Part shown: one piece after another, positions 1 through 7,437 of the stretch
Numbering within the stretch: position 1 is the stretch's first letter
Layout: every line of letters begins with the position of its first letter
Source: Luteibacter sp. dw_328
GTDB taxonomy: Bacteria > Pseudomonadota > Gammaproteobacteria > Xanthomonadales > Rhodanobacteraceae
DNA: 64,000 bases
Assembly: GCF_018449605.1 (NCBI RefSeq)
Contig: NZ_JAAVUW010000003.1
Span: 62,001-126,000, forward strand
Direction: 5' to 3'
Made by a program: the position numbers and the translations under genes
Notes under the pieces: generated by a model
What the model was told of the DNA's origin: nothing
What the model saw: the letters and a program-made list of their open reading frames with translations, nothing else
The model's database searches: none

Positions 1-155
1 GGAGTACGGCGCAGGACGGTGGATTGGGCGAGGTGTCGCTGGTGATGCAGGGCAACTACCGAAGTGCACTGGACCCGAAGCCGGTCGCGGCGCCGGACTA
101 TCAGCAAGTGACGAAGGCACAGAAGGCCTCGCTCAAGCCCGGCGCGACGAACTGA
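1..155 (+). CDS. C-terminal fragment of an unrecognised protein
   Basis: An open frame enters from the left edge and ends at the TGA at 153-155, giving about 50 residues that end in KPGATN. The visible part is rich in Gln, Lys, Ala and Pro with no membrane segment or known motif, and resembles the flexible tail of a larger protein. It ends 16 bases before the convergent DUF488 gene. Function cannot be given from this fragment; its reality as a gene rests only on the open frame and codon-typical third-position GC. Confidence 0.5.
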   Translation, partial: STAQDGGLGEVSLVMQGNYRSALDPKPVAAPDYQQVTKAQKASLKPGATN

Positions 156-170
156 CCCGATCGCGCGGGA

Positions 171-515
171 TCAGGCTCCCAGCCATGCCTCGAGGACGAC
201 GGCATGGTTGATCGCGGGATCGTGTGCCCCGTAGACCAGCGTCACCTTGCGCTTCTTCACCAGCGCGCGCAGTTCCGCCACCGCCGGATTGTGCTCGAGC
301 TCGTGCCGGTACTTTTCGGCAAAGGCGTCGAAACGGTCTTCGCGATGATCGAACCAGGTTCGCAACGTCGGCGTCGGCGCGATCTCCTTGAGCCAGAGGT
401 CGACGGCCGCCTTCTCCTTGGTCAGGCCACGGGGCCAGAGCCGGTCGACCAGGACGCGCATGCCATCACGAGGCGATGGCTCTTCGTAGACGCGCTTGAC
501 GGATAAGTTGGGCAT
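171..515 (-). CDS. DUF488 family protein (YeaO-like)
   Basis: A 114-residue protein with the hallmark DUF488 segment VDRLWPRGL near residue 23 and a conserved basic/aromatic stretch following it (WLKEIAPT). The length is typical of the short YeaO-like branch. The family is cytoplasmic and its biochemical role is not established. The gene stands alone, tail-to-tail with the partial gene on its left and followed upstream by the divergent-spaced membrane peptidase-like gene. No unusual features; the identification as DUF488 is secure, the function is not. Confidence 0.9.
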   Translation of the reverse strand: MPNLSVKRVYEEPSPRDGMRVLVDRLWPRGLTKEKAAVDLWLKEIAPTPTLRTWFDHREDRFDAFAEKYRHELEHNPAVAELRALVKKRKVTLVYGAHDPAINHAVVLEAWLGA

Positions 516-563
516 GGCATCAACTCCATGGGAGTGAACCCATTATGGCGCTGGCGACGTTGA

Positions 564-1358
564 TTAACGCGGGGAAGTAACCCGGCTCATATAACGGCTG
601 CCAAGCCACGCTGCGCAGAGCGGAAACAGCAGGTAGCGGGACGTCATCGACAGGATCTGAGAAATCAGGCCGTAGGAACCGTTGATCGCATCACCGCTGA
701 AGAACGAGAAATACCAGAAGGCGGTAAAGGCGATGAAGAGGACGCCATTGGGCAGCGACCCGGCGGTGATCGTCTCGTAGACCTGCGCCAGCATCCGCGT
801 CAGGAAGTGCCATGTCACCCAGGCAGACACCGCCATGACGAAGGGAAACAGGAGCCATGTCGAGATGCCAAGGCCTTTCGCGGCGAGTGCAATGTCCGCG
901 TGCGTGGTCAGCGCCCGGAGGGGCACATAGCTCCAGACATTCGCTGCGCACATGAGCGACAGCCAGTAGAGGAACATCACCGGATACCGCCGGGACCTGA
1001 CCGAGGACGTCGAGATCAGGGCGTAGATAAGGAAATAAAGCAGGCCGTTCCCAACGAAGGGGCCTGCCAGCGCAATGACCGCTGCACTCGGGCCGTGCCC
1101 GCTCGCGAAGATCGGGTTATAGCTCACGTTGTCCGAAACGTCGCCCAGCAAGATGACGTTAGAAACAGTCGCTGCGCCGTAGTCGACATCGAATGGTTTC
1201 GCCATCCAGCCCAGCGACCAGGCAGTCAACGTGTGTGCGTATTCATGCGTGAGGTAGGCCACCGCATGAGCGACAAGCGCGAAAAGCGTCGTGACCAGGG
1301 CGAAGATGATGCTCTTGCGCCCAAGGCGGGTCGCATCCGAACGCAAGTCTTGATCCAC
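564..1358 (-). CDS. Polytopic membrane protein with HExxH motif, putative M50-like metallopeptidase
   Basis: 264 residues starting at a GTG (1356-1358 on the complement) preceded by AGAAGG seven bases upstream. The first membrane helix carries HEYAH (about residue 39), an HExxH zinc-site motif inside a hydrophobic segment, as in M50 intramembrane metalloproteases. At least five further hydrophobic helices follow. A later Gly-rich helix (ALAGPFVGNGLLYF) resembles the non-catalytic part of M50-like proteins, but I do not see a clear third zinc-ligand LDG motif. It may therefore be a peptidase or a degenerate homologue. No operon partner: it lies downstream of the nepI-like gene on the same strand, separated by a nested palindrome. 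Confidence 0.6.
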   Translation of the reverse strand: MDQDLRSDATRLGRKSIIFALVTTLFALVAHAVAYLTHEYAHTLTAWSLGWMAKPFDVDYGAATVSNVILLGDVSDNVSYNPIFASGHGPSAAVIALAGPFVGNGLLYFLIYALISTSSVRSRRYPVMFLYWLSLMCAANVWSYVPLRALTTHADIALAAKGLGISTWLLFPFVMAVSAWVTWHFLTRMLAQVYETITAGSLPNGVLFIAFTAFWYFSFFSGDAINGSYGLISQILSMTSRYLLFPLCAAWLGSRYMSRVTSPR

Positions 1359-1376
1359 GGCAACGCCTTCTGACGA

Positions 1377-1426
1377 TGGGATGATCCAACAGGGGCCAAC
1401 ATGGTTGGCCTCGGCGGATCATCCCA
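1377..1426. repeat. Nested perfect palindrome between the nepI-like gene and the HExxH membrane gene
   Basis: Outer arms TGGGATGATCC (1377-1387) and GGATCATCCCA (1416-1426) are perfect complements, and inside them GGCCAAC (1394-1400) pairs with GTTGGCC (1404-1410) around ATG. It sits just after the nepI-like stop codon (1433 on the complement), so it could form a stable RNA hairpin ending that transcript, but no T-run follows on either strand. It may be a terminator, an RNA-processing element or a small mobile palindrome. Confidence 0.6.
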
Positions 1427-1432
1427 CACTCA

Positions 1433-2650
1433 TCATGCCTCGGACGTCACCGCCACATGTGCCTCGGAACGATCCCGCATACTGACGAAGATCATCGCCG
1501 CCGCCACGAGTAGCACCGCACCGGCGCCGACGAACACGCCCGACGCACCGGCCCGATCGAACACCAGGCCGCCCGCTGCTGCGCCCAGCGTGATGGCGAA
1601 CTGCACCGCTGCCACGATCAGGCCGCCACCGCTTTCGGCTTCATCGGGAACGGTCTTCGTGATCCATGTCGTCCACGCCACCGGCACGGCGCCGAAGGCC
1701 ATGCCCCACAGCGCGACGAGCAGCGCGTCAGCCATCGGGGCGCGACCCAGGGCCACCAACGCCAGGGCGATCGCACCCATCGCCAGGGGCATCAGCAAGA
1801 GGGTCATGCGAAGGCTGCGCTCGAGGACGAAGCCCGCGAGCGACGTACCGATGAAATTGGCGACGCCGAAGCCGAGCAGGATCACCGACAGCCCGTTCAC
1901 GCCCACGCCCGTCACGACTTCGAGGAAGGGCCGCAGATACGTGAAGAACGCGAAGTGCCCGGTGAACACGAGGAGCACCGAGATCATGCCTGCGCGCATG
2001 ACAGGGCGCTTCATGACTTCGACCAGCGTACCCATCCGCGCCGAACCGGTAGGCGCCATCTTCGGCAACACGACAAGCTGCCAGAAAAAGGCGAGTACAC
2101 CGATGACCGTCGCGATCAGAAAAACGTTGCGCCAGCCGATGAGATGACCGAAGTAGCTACCCAGCGGTGCGGCGGCCACGGTAGCGACGGATACGCCGCT
2201 GAAGATGATCGACAGCGCCCGCGGCACCATCGCCTCGGGCACCAGACGCATGGCGACGGCCGCGGACATCGTCCAGAAACCGCCGATGGCAATGCCCAGC
2301 AGCACGCGCCCCACCAGCACCAGCGCCAGCGTCGGCGCAAAGGCAACGAGCAGGTTGGAGGCAACCAGCAGCACCGAGAACGAAAGCAGAACCGTCCGCC
2401 TGTCCGTGTTGCGAGTCAGTACCGAGATCACCAGGCTCGTGACCAGGGCGATCGCCGCTGTCGCGGTCACCGTCTGCCCTGCCATGCCTTCGGTCACGCC
2501 CAGACTGGCCGCCATGGGGGTCAGCAGGCTGGCGGGCAGGAATTCAGCGGTAATCAGGGCGAAGACGCCCAGGGTCACCGCGAAGACCGCGCCCCAGGCG
2601 GGCCGCTCCGTTACTGCCAGCGTGTCGCCGGTTTCCGCACTAGCCGTCAT
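1433..2650 (-). CDS. MFS efflux transporter, NepI-like (purine ribonucleoside exporter family)
   Basis: 405-residue, 12-helix major facilitator. The start at 2650 (MTASAETG) is chosen over longer frames because the family begins just before a PAWGAVFAV-type first helix and a GGGAAG ribosome site precedes it. Sequence blocks such as EFLPASLLTPMA, GGFWTMSAAVAMRLVP and APLGSYFG match the E. coli NepI pattern remembered for this family, which exports inosine and related nucleosides across the inner membrane. It is divergent from an AraC regulator at 2751, the usual arrangement for a regulator and its exporter; a CCGGACG/CGTCCGG dyad lies between them. Substrate here is inferred, not shown. Confidence 0.85.
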   Translation of the reverse strand: MTASAETGDTLAVTERPAWGAVFAVTLGVFALITAEFLPASLLTPMAASLGVTEGMAGQTVTATAAIALVTSLVISVLTRNTDRRTVLLSFSVLLVASNLLVAFAPTLALVLVGRVLLGIAIGGFWTMSAAVAMRLVPEAMVPRALSIIFSGVSVATVAAAPLGSYFGHLIGWRNVFLIATVIGVLAFFWQLVVLPKMAPTGSARMGTLVEVMKRPVMRAGMISVLLVFTGHFAFFTYLRPFLEVVTGVGVNGLSVILLGFGVANFIGTSLAGFVLERSLRMTLLLMPLAMGAIALALVALGRAPMADALLVALWGMAFGAVPVAWTTWITKTVPDEAESGGGLIVAAVQFAITLGAAAGGLVFDRAGASGVFVGAGAVLLVAAAMIFVSMRDRSEAHVAVTSEA

Positions 2651-2698
2651 GTCGCTTCCCGTCCAACAAAGGAAAGGGAGCATGGTAGGCGGGTCAGG

Positions 2699-2746
2699 CC
2701 GGACGGTATATGATGCCAAGTCCTTAATACTTGATCGTGCGTCCGG
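2699..2746. promoter_or_regulatory. Divergent nepI-like/araC intergenic region with a spaced dyad
   Basis: CCGGACG (2699-2705) and CGTCCGG (2740-2746) are perfect inverted repeats spaced by 34 bases in the 100-base gap between two divergent genes. The spacing suits either a looped operator or two half-sites of the neighbouring AraC-type regulator. This is inferred from position and symmetry only. Confidence 0.4.
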
Positions 2747-2750
2747 ACTT

Positions 2751-3710
2751 ATGACTCTCCCCGCGTTTGCAGACGAATCGGATGCAGCCAGCGAGCTGTT
2801 GCTGGGGATGCGCCTGGTCGGCGTGAAATATCGGCGCATCGAGCTTGCACGGCCGTTCGGTGTCGGGTTCAAAGGCGAGCCGGGGCATGCCCAGTTTCAT
2901 TTCGTCGGCCGTGGTCCCGTGCTCCTGCGAACCCATGACGACAGGGTGCTCTCGCTCGAGACCGGCGACGCCGTCCTGCTGCCGCAAGGCCGTCCGCATG
3001 TGTTGCTCTCGTCCGCAGACATACCGTCGCGGGATGTCACGGACTTTCTGGCCACGCCGCTGTGCAACAGCGTCGCCGACATTCATCCTGAGTGCGAAGC
3101 GAGTGCGCGCGCCTCAGGCGCACTGATCTTCAGCGGATGCATGGAATTCGAACTCGGCGGCATGCAGCCACTCGTCGCAGCGATGCCCGACGTGATGCTT
3201 GTCGGCACGCTGCTCGACCGTTATCCGGAGCTGCGTCCCATGCTTGACGCCATGGAACGTGAGTCCTGTCATAGGCGCGCCGGTTTCGCCGGCATTCTCG
3301 CCCGGCTGGCCGACGTGGTCTCCGCGATTATCGTGCGCGGCTGGGTCGAATCGGGCTGTGGCGATGCCTCCGGCTGGCTGAAAGGGCTCCGTGACCCACG
3401 CCTGGGTAAGGCCATCGTTGCCATGCATCGCGAGCCTGGCCGCAACTGGACCGTCGCCGAGCTCGCCGATGAAATGGGCAGTTCGCGTTCGGTATTCGCC
3501 GAGCGCTTCTTCACCGTCACCGGCATGACCCCGGTGCGCTACCTCACCGAACTTCGCATGCGGCTGGCGGCCCAGTGGATCGGACGCGACGAGGCCACGA
3601 TCGAGAGCGTGGCGTTCCAGCTGGGGTATGGCTCCCTGGCCGCCTTCAGCCGGGCGTTCAAGCGGGTGATCGGCGAGCCGCCGGGGGCCATGAGGCAGGC
3701 GGCCAAGTGA
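2751..3710 (+). CDS. AraC family regulator with N-terminal cupin (Cupin_6 type)
   Basis: 319 residues. The N-terminal half is a beta-rich cupin-like sensor (GDAVLLPQGRPHVL near residue 75), and the C-terminal 100 residues carry two helix-turn-helix units ending in the AraC signature (VAFQLGYGSLAAFSRAFKR). The start ATG at 2751 is the first in frame downstream of the divergent promoter region. A much longer open frame runs further upstream but is antisense to the exporter and has no family match. Adjacent and divergent to the NepI-like exporter, which it probably regulates. Cytoplasmic DNA-binding protein; ligand unknown. Confidence 0.88.
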   Translation: MTLPAFADESDAASELLLGMRLVGVKYRRIELARPFGVGFKGEPGHAQFHFVGRGPVLLRTHDDRVLSLETGDAVLLPQGRPHVLLSSADIPSRDVTDFLATPLCNSVADIHPECEASARASGALIFSGCMEFELGGMQPLVAAMPDVMLVGTLLDRYPELRPMLDAMERESCHRRAGFAGILARLADVVSAIIVRGWVESGCGDASGWLKGLRDPRLGKAIVAMHREPGRNWTVAELADEMGSSRSVFAERFFTVTGMTPVRYLTELRMRLAAQWIGRDEATIESVAFQLGYGSLAAFSRAFKRVIGEPPGAMRQAAK

Positions 3711-3765
3711 GCGCCAGGCTTTAATAAGGTTCATCGCGGAATCCCGGGGACGCCGAAGGCGGTGA

Positions 3766-3842
3766 GGCGCAGAGCCTTCGGCGTGTAGACGTGGCGGCGC
3801 AGAGCCTTCGGTGCGCAGGCGTAGCGGCGCAGAGCCTTCGGT
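3766..3842. repeat. 30-bp tandem repeat, about 2.5 copies
   Basis: The core AGAGCCTTCGG recurs at 3771, 3801 and 3831, exactly 30 bases apart, with GGCGC before each copy and partly diverged spacers between. Because 30 is divisible by three, every reading frame through it gives a ten-residue peptide repeat, which explains the repetitive short open frames here. Confidence 0.85.
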
Positions 3843-4077
3843 GCCCACCCCTGAGGTTCGTGCGGGTCGAGCCGACGAAGCAACGCCGCTTCGGCTGCTG
3901 GCTCGTCGGCATCGCCAAACGGTCGACCCCAGCGCGCTGAGATCGTCCGCGCAAGGCTGCGCAATGGTGAGGACAACGCTCGCCACGCCGGAAATGACGT
4001 ATCTGCACGTTCGCCGTACCTGCCGGCTTCGGCGGCAACTCCCACGACTCTCCTTCCAGCTGACCGTATCGTCGTGA

Positions 4078-4218
4078 GAGACCTTGGTGTCCACCCTCGA
4101 GGCGAGTTCCGCACAAGTGGAGCGGCCGTAGGCCAATAAGAACAGGGGCCGCGTGAGCGGCCTTCCGTTTCGAACGCGGAGGACGTGTCTGAGCAGCGAG
4201 GGTGGGCACCAAGGTCTC
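4078..4218. repeat. Long inverted repeat, 22-bp arms
   Basis: Arms at 4078-4099 (starting GAGACCTTGG) and 4197-4218 (ending CCAAGGTCTC) are complementary over 22 bases with a single mismatch, separated by 97 bases. The enclosed segment has no gene. It may be the remnant of a small mobile element or a cruciform-forming site. Confidence 0.7.
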
Positions 4219-4293
4219 CCCGCGAGACGCCCAAGTGTACGAGGCGACGGCGAAGCCGAGCCCGCGAAGCCGAAGGCGAGCCATGTGCGAGGT

Positions 4294-4317
4294 GCGAGTT
4301 GCGAGTTGCGAGTTGCG
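4294..4317. repeat. 7-bp tandem repeat (GCGAGTT)
   Basis: GCGAGTT occurs three times in direct succession followed by a partial fourth copy. This is a simple sequence repeat that could vary in copy number by slippage; no gene covers it. Confidence 0.85.
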
Positions 4318-4371
4318 AAAGAATGCCCCGCCCGAAACCCGAGCGCCCGGACCCCGGTAATCCGCGAAGAA

Positions 4372-4436
4372 CCTTTAATAAGCCATCGCCTTATTAAGGG
4401 TTATCGACTTATCCTTTAATAAGCCCTAGGCTTATT
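4372..4436 (+). promoter_or_regulatory. Two AT-rich dyads upstream of fic, probable operators
   Basis: TTAATAAG (4375-4382) pairs with CTTATTAA (4390-4397), and AATAAGCC (4418-4425) pairs with GGCTTATT (4429-4436); the two dyads are about 40 bases apart, on one face of the helix. They end 24 bases before the fic start codon. A further single copy, TTTAATAAGG, lies at 3720-3729. The symmetry and position suggest binding sites for a regulator, possibly the winged helix of the Fic protein itself. Confidence 0.5.
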
Positions 4437-4460
4437 CAACCTTACCAAGGGTCGCACCCC

Positions 4461-5633
4461 GTGCGCCGACAGGATCTTTCCCCTACTCGACAGCGCAGCC
4501 TCGTCAAATGTGACGAGCCGCGATCGCACTGCCATGCCCTCGTTCCACCTGCGACGCCTCGGATATTGCCGTCCTCTGGCCGCGTAGCGTCAGCCATCGG
4601 CCGGGCCCACGAGGCACTCGGACGCCTTCAGGACGCCGTCGCTCATCTGCCCAACACCGAACTGATTACGCGTTCGCTTGCACGTCGCGAAGCCGTGCAG
4701 AGCTCTCAGATCGAAGGAACGCGGACGCAGCTATCCGAGCTCCTGGAATATGAGGCCACCCAAGGTGCCGAAGGGGCAACTGCCGATGCCCGGGTGACGG
4801 AACGCTACGTCGTCGCGCTCAAGGACGGACTGGACTCGCTAAAACCGCCAGCGACTGCCGGCCTGACTCTCGATGTCGTCAGACGCCTGCACCTTACCCT
4901 GATGGAAGACGCGCAGCCCCACGTCCGGCCGGGCCAGTGGCGGGATACGCAAGCATGGATCGGCTCAGGACGAATCGAGGATGCGACCTTCGTCCCGCCG
5001 CCGCCTGGGAACATTGAGGCGTGCATGCGAGAGCTGGAACTGTCAATGCTTAGGTATGAGAGAAACGAAGACGAACACTATGAACTCGGCATCGTCGCTC
5101 GCCTTGCCATTACGCATGCGCAGTTCGAAACCATCCATCCGTTCGCCGACGGTAACGGACGCGTCGGTCGCCTGCTCATGCCCCTCATGTTGGCTGAAGC
5201 GAACTATCCGCCACTCTATCTTTCTGGCTTTCTCCTGAAGCATCGCCATGCGTACTACAACAGCCTCGCAGGGGTGCAGCTGAAGGAACATTGGGACGCA
5301 TGGGTCGAGTTCCTGTCCAACGCGGTGGTGGGCGCGTGTGACACGTCGCTCGCTATCGCGCGTGACATGAACCGCATTGTCGAGGGATGGCTTGACGCGC
5401 TCTCCGACATTCGCGTTGACTCGGTCGTTCACAAGCTGCCTAATTTTCTGCTTGGACATCCCGTGACGAGCGTAACCGAGGTGGCTGCACTCCTTGGGTC
5501 GTCGTTCCCGACGGCGTCCAAAGCGGTGGAGCTGCTTGTCCATCGCGGCATCCTCCAGGATCGCTATCCCGAACGAAAGCGCAACCGGATCTTCCACGCG
5601 TCGGAACTGCTGACCCGGCTCGAACGCAATTGA
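4461..5633 (+). CDS. fic: Fic family AMP-transferase with C-terminal winged helix
   Basis: 390 residues from a GTG start (AAGG ten bases upstream). The order is an N-terminal Fic_N segment, then the inhibitory helix with S81xxxE85G86 (SSQIEG), the Fic core with the full active-site loop HPFADGNGR beginning at His226, and a C-terminal winged helix around residues 330-365. The active loop predicts AMP transfer from ATP to a hydroxyl side chain of a target protein. The N-terminal (S/T)xxxE(G/N) motif makes this a class II, self-inhibited Fic, so no separate antitoxin is needed, and none is seen. Its base composition is slightly more AT-rich than neighbours and it follows repeat-rich DNA, consistent with horizontal gain. 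The target is unknown. Confidence 0.93.
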   Translation: MRRQDLSPTRQRSLVKCDEPRSHCHALVPPATPRILPSSGRVASAIGRAHEALGRLQDAVAHLPNTELITRSLARREAVQSSQIEGTRTQLSELLEYEATQGAEGATADARVTERYVVALKDGLDSLKPPATAGLTLDVVRRLHLTLMEDAQPHVRPGQWRDTQAWIGSGRIEDATFVPPPPGNIEACMRELELSMLRYERNEDEHYELGIVARLAITHAQFETIHPFADGNGRVGRLLMPLMLAEANYPPLYLSGFLLKHRHAYYNSLAGVQLKEHWDAWVEFLSNAVVGACDTSLAIARDMNRIVEGWLDALSDIRVDSVVHKLPNFLLGHPVTSVTEVAALLGSSFPTASKAVELLVHRGILQDRYPERKRNRIFHASELLTRLERN

Positions 5634-5692
5634 CCCGCGATCAATGGATCGAGGCGTCCGCATGTCATCGATCGGGGAAGCCGCCGCCCCCG

Positions 5693-6667
5693 TTACGTCG
5701 GAACGAAGACCACCCTTGCCTTACCGCCGTCGTGATCCCAGGCCGTCTGGACGTCTGATAGCGGAAGCACCCGCGTGGCGATCCGGAGGTTCGCCGGAAC
5801 CGCTGCGGCGAAGACGTGCCCCACGGCAGCAAGCAGATCGGGCAACGGCACGCTCTTGATCCCGCTACCCATCAGCACGATGGCCGATGATCGCAGTGCG
5901 GCGCTGGGCAAGGTGATGTCCGCGCCACTGGAACTGCCCACCTGCACGAAACGCACGGGCCGCGCGTCTTCGACCGTCTTCGCGACCGCAGCGATGATGG
6001 TCTGGGCGCTCTTTCCCCAGAGGTAATCGACGACCACATCGACACCCTCCTTGCATTGCTCCCGGATGGCCTCTTCAAACCGGGAAGAACCGTCGGGACC
6101 GGTCCCATCCAGATGCATCGGAATCACGACATCGGCGCCCAGCGCTTTCACGGAAGCCAGCGCTGCTTCGTCGCGTGCCGTCGCAATGACCTTCCCTGCG
6201 CCGAGATGCTTTGCCAGCTGTACGGCCAGCCGTCCGGCAATGCCGGTGGCGCCGTTGATGATCACGGTGTCGCCCTGTTTGAGCTGTGCGCGGTGAACAA
6301 GAGCCGCCCAGGCAGACATGCCGGGATTGGCCAGGGCGGCGGCAGCGATGTCGTCGATGCCTTCGGGCACCGGAATGCAATGGCCAGCGCGTACACGAGT
6401 CACCTCGGCCATGGCGCCAAAGGGCGCGCCAGGCAGAATGAAGTACACGCGACGACCGTCCTGCGTCACGCCGACGCCGTCCGAGCCGGCGATCGCGGGA
6501 AGCGAAGCGCTGGCGCTGTAGTGCGCGCCAGACGCACGCGCCTTGGTGAAGTGCGTGAGCGCCGCCGCTTTCACGGTGATCAGTTCTTCGCCCGCCTTGG
6601 CGGCGGGCGCTTCGAAATCGGCGAACACGGGCGGCTTGCCCGCTTCGTAGACAACGGCAGCTTTCAT
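5693..6667 (-). CDS. Zinc-independent medium-chain dehydrogenase / quinone oxidoreductase family
   Basis: 324 residues starting MKAAVVYEAG, the standard MDR start, with a GroES-like N-terminal half and a Rossmann NAD(P)H half whose glycine motif is NGATGIAGRLAVQLAK near residue 140. The zinc-binding cysteines of alcohol dehydrogenases are absent, placing it with quinone oxidoreductase/enoyl reductase-like members that reduce activated C=C or quinone substrates with NADPH. It is divergent from a TetR regulator across an 82-base gap that holds two operator-like palindromes, so it is very probably repressed by that regulator and induced by a small electrophile or drug. Substrate unknown. Confidence 0.85.
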   Translation of the reverse strand: MKAAVVYEAGKPPVFADFEAPAAKAGEELITVKAAALTHFTKARASGAHYSASASLPAIAGSDGVGVTQDGRRVYFILPGAPFGAMAEVTRVRAGHCIPVPEGIDDIAAAALANPGMSAWAALVHRAQLKQGDTVIINGATGIAGRLAVQLAKHLGAGKVIATARDEAALASVKALGADVVIPMHLDGTGPDGSSRFEEAIREQCKEGVDVVVDYLWGKSAQTIIAAVAKTVEDARPVRFVQVGSSSGADITLPSAALRSSAIVLMGSGIKSVPLPDLLAAVGHVFAAAVPANLRIATRVLPLSDVQTAWDHDGGKARVVFVPT

Positions 6668-6682
6668 GGGTGCTCCGAATAA

Positions 6683-6717
6683 TCTAACATTGTTAGAGCA
6701 ACTCTAATCATGTTAGA
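6683..6717. promoter_or_regulatory. Tandem TetR-type operators
   Basis: A perfect 15-base palindrome TCTAACATTGTTAGA (6683-6697) is followed, 20 bases on, by an imperfect copy TCTAATCATGTTAGA (6703-6717). Both lie between the divergent oxidoreductase and TetR genes; the 20-base spacing (two helical turns) puts them on one DNA face. This is the expected layout for autoregulation and control of the divergent target. Confidence 0.75.
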
Positions 6718-6749
6718 TTCGGTTTGCAACCCCCCGGAGGCCCGCCCCC

Positions 6750-7388
6750 ATGAAAGTGAATCGCGACATCATCGTGCAGGCCGCCTTGCGCCTTCTCGAC
6801 GACACGGGCTTGGAAGACCTCACGCTGCGCAAGCTGGCCCAGTCCCTGGATATCCAGGCGCCTACCCTCTACTGGCACTTCAAGAGCAAGGACGCGCTGA
6901 TCGACGAGATGGCTACGCTCGTGCTGGTCGGCGGCGCCGACCACCTGGTGCCGGAAACGCCCTCCGACGATTGGCGGGTGTGGGTCGCCACGTTCGGGCA
7001 CGGCCTGCGCAAGACGCTGCTGGCCTATCGTGACGGCGGCCGCATGATTGCCGGCACGCGCCTCACCAACACGCTGTTCCAGGAAACCGCCGAGCGTATC
7101 GGTGGTCACCTCACGCAGGCGGGCTTCACGACGCGCCAGGCCGTCACCTTGCTGAGCGCGGTCTACACTTTTGCCGTCAGCTTCGTCATCGAAGAACAGG
7201 CCGTGTTCCCGAAGCCGGGCGAGCGCTCGCCGGCGTATGACATCGAAGTGAGGAAGACGCAGCTGGATCCCGATGCCTTCCCGCTGCTTCGCGAAGCCGG
7301 CGAGGTGCTGTTCGATCGGTTCGACCAGCGGTTCGATGAGAGTATCGACCTCATGCTTCGCGGTGCGGCAACGCTGCTACAGCGATAA
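6750..7388 (+). CDS. TetR family transcriptional regulator
   Basis: 212 residues. The N-terminal 45 residues form the TetR helix-turn-helix (LRKLAQSLDIQAPTLYWHF), close to the sequence type of TetR itself, and the remainder is the all-helical ligand-binding dimerisation domain of the TetR_C class. The start ATG at 6750 has GGAGG nine bases upstream. The protein is expected to repress itself and the divergent oxidoreductase through the palindromes at 6683-6717 and to be released by a small ligand. The following hydrolase gene is on the same strand 49 bases downstream and could be co-transcribed. Confidence 0.92.
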   Translation: MKVNRDIIVQAALRLLDDTGLEDLTLRKLAQSLDIQAPTLYWHFKSKDALIDEMATLVLVGGADHLVPETPSDDWRVWVATFGHGLRKTLLAYRDGGRMIAGTRLTNTLFQETAERIGGHLTQAGFTTRQAVTLLSAVYTFAVSFVIEEQAVFPKPGERSPAYDIEVRKTQLDPDAFPLLREAGEVLFDRFDQRFDESIDLMLRGAATLLQR

Positions 7389-7437
7389 GCTTCGTCGTAC
7401 CGCGGTCGATAGCGGCGACCTGATACGGAGCGACACG

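Larger units (their letters stand above)
3711..4460. other. Repeat-rich non-coding region upstream of fic
   Basis: About 750 bases with no credible gene. It holds a 30-base tandem repeat (3766-3842), a long inverted repeat (4078-4099/4197-4218), a heptamer tandem (4294-4317) and AT-rich dyads just before the Fic gene. Several short open frames cross it on the minus strand but they merely translate the repeats and lack ribosome sites. Confidence 0.65.

Noticed and set aside
2205-2750. Long N-terminal extension of the AraC regulator
   Set aside because: The extension is antisense to the exporter gene and has no family likeness; ATG 2751 is used.
1433-2872. Longer start (2872) for the NepI-like transporter
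   Set aside because: The extra 74 residues are antisense to the AraC regulator start and unlike the family; ATG 2650 fits the ribosome site and alignment.
3731-4234. 167-residue minus-strand frame over the repeat region before fic
   Set aside because: It only translates the 30-base tandem repeat into a ten-residue peptide repeat; no ribosome site and no gene-like codon pattern.
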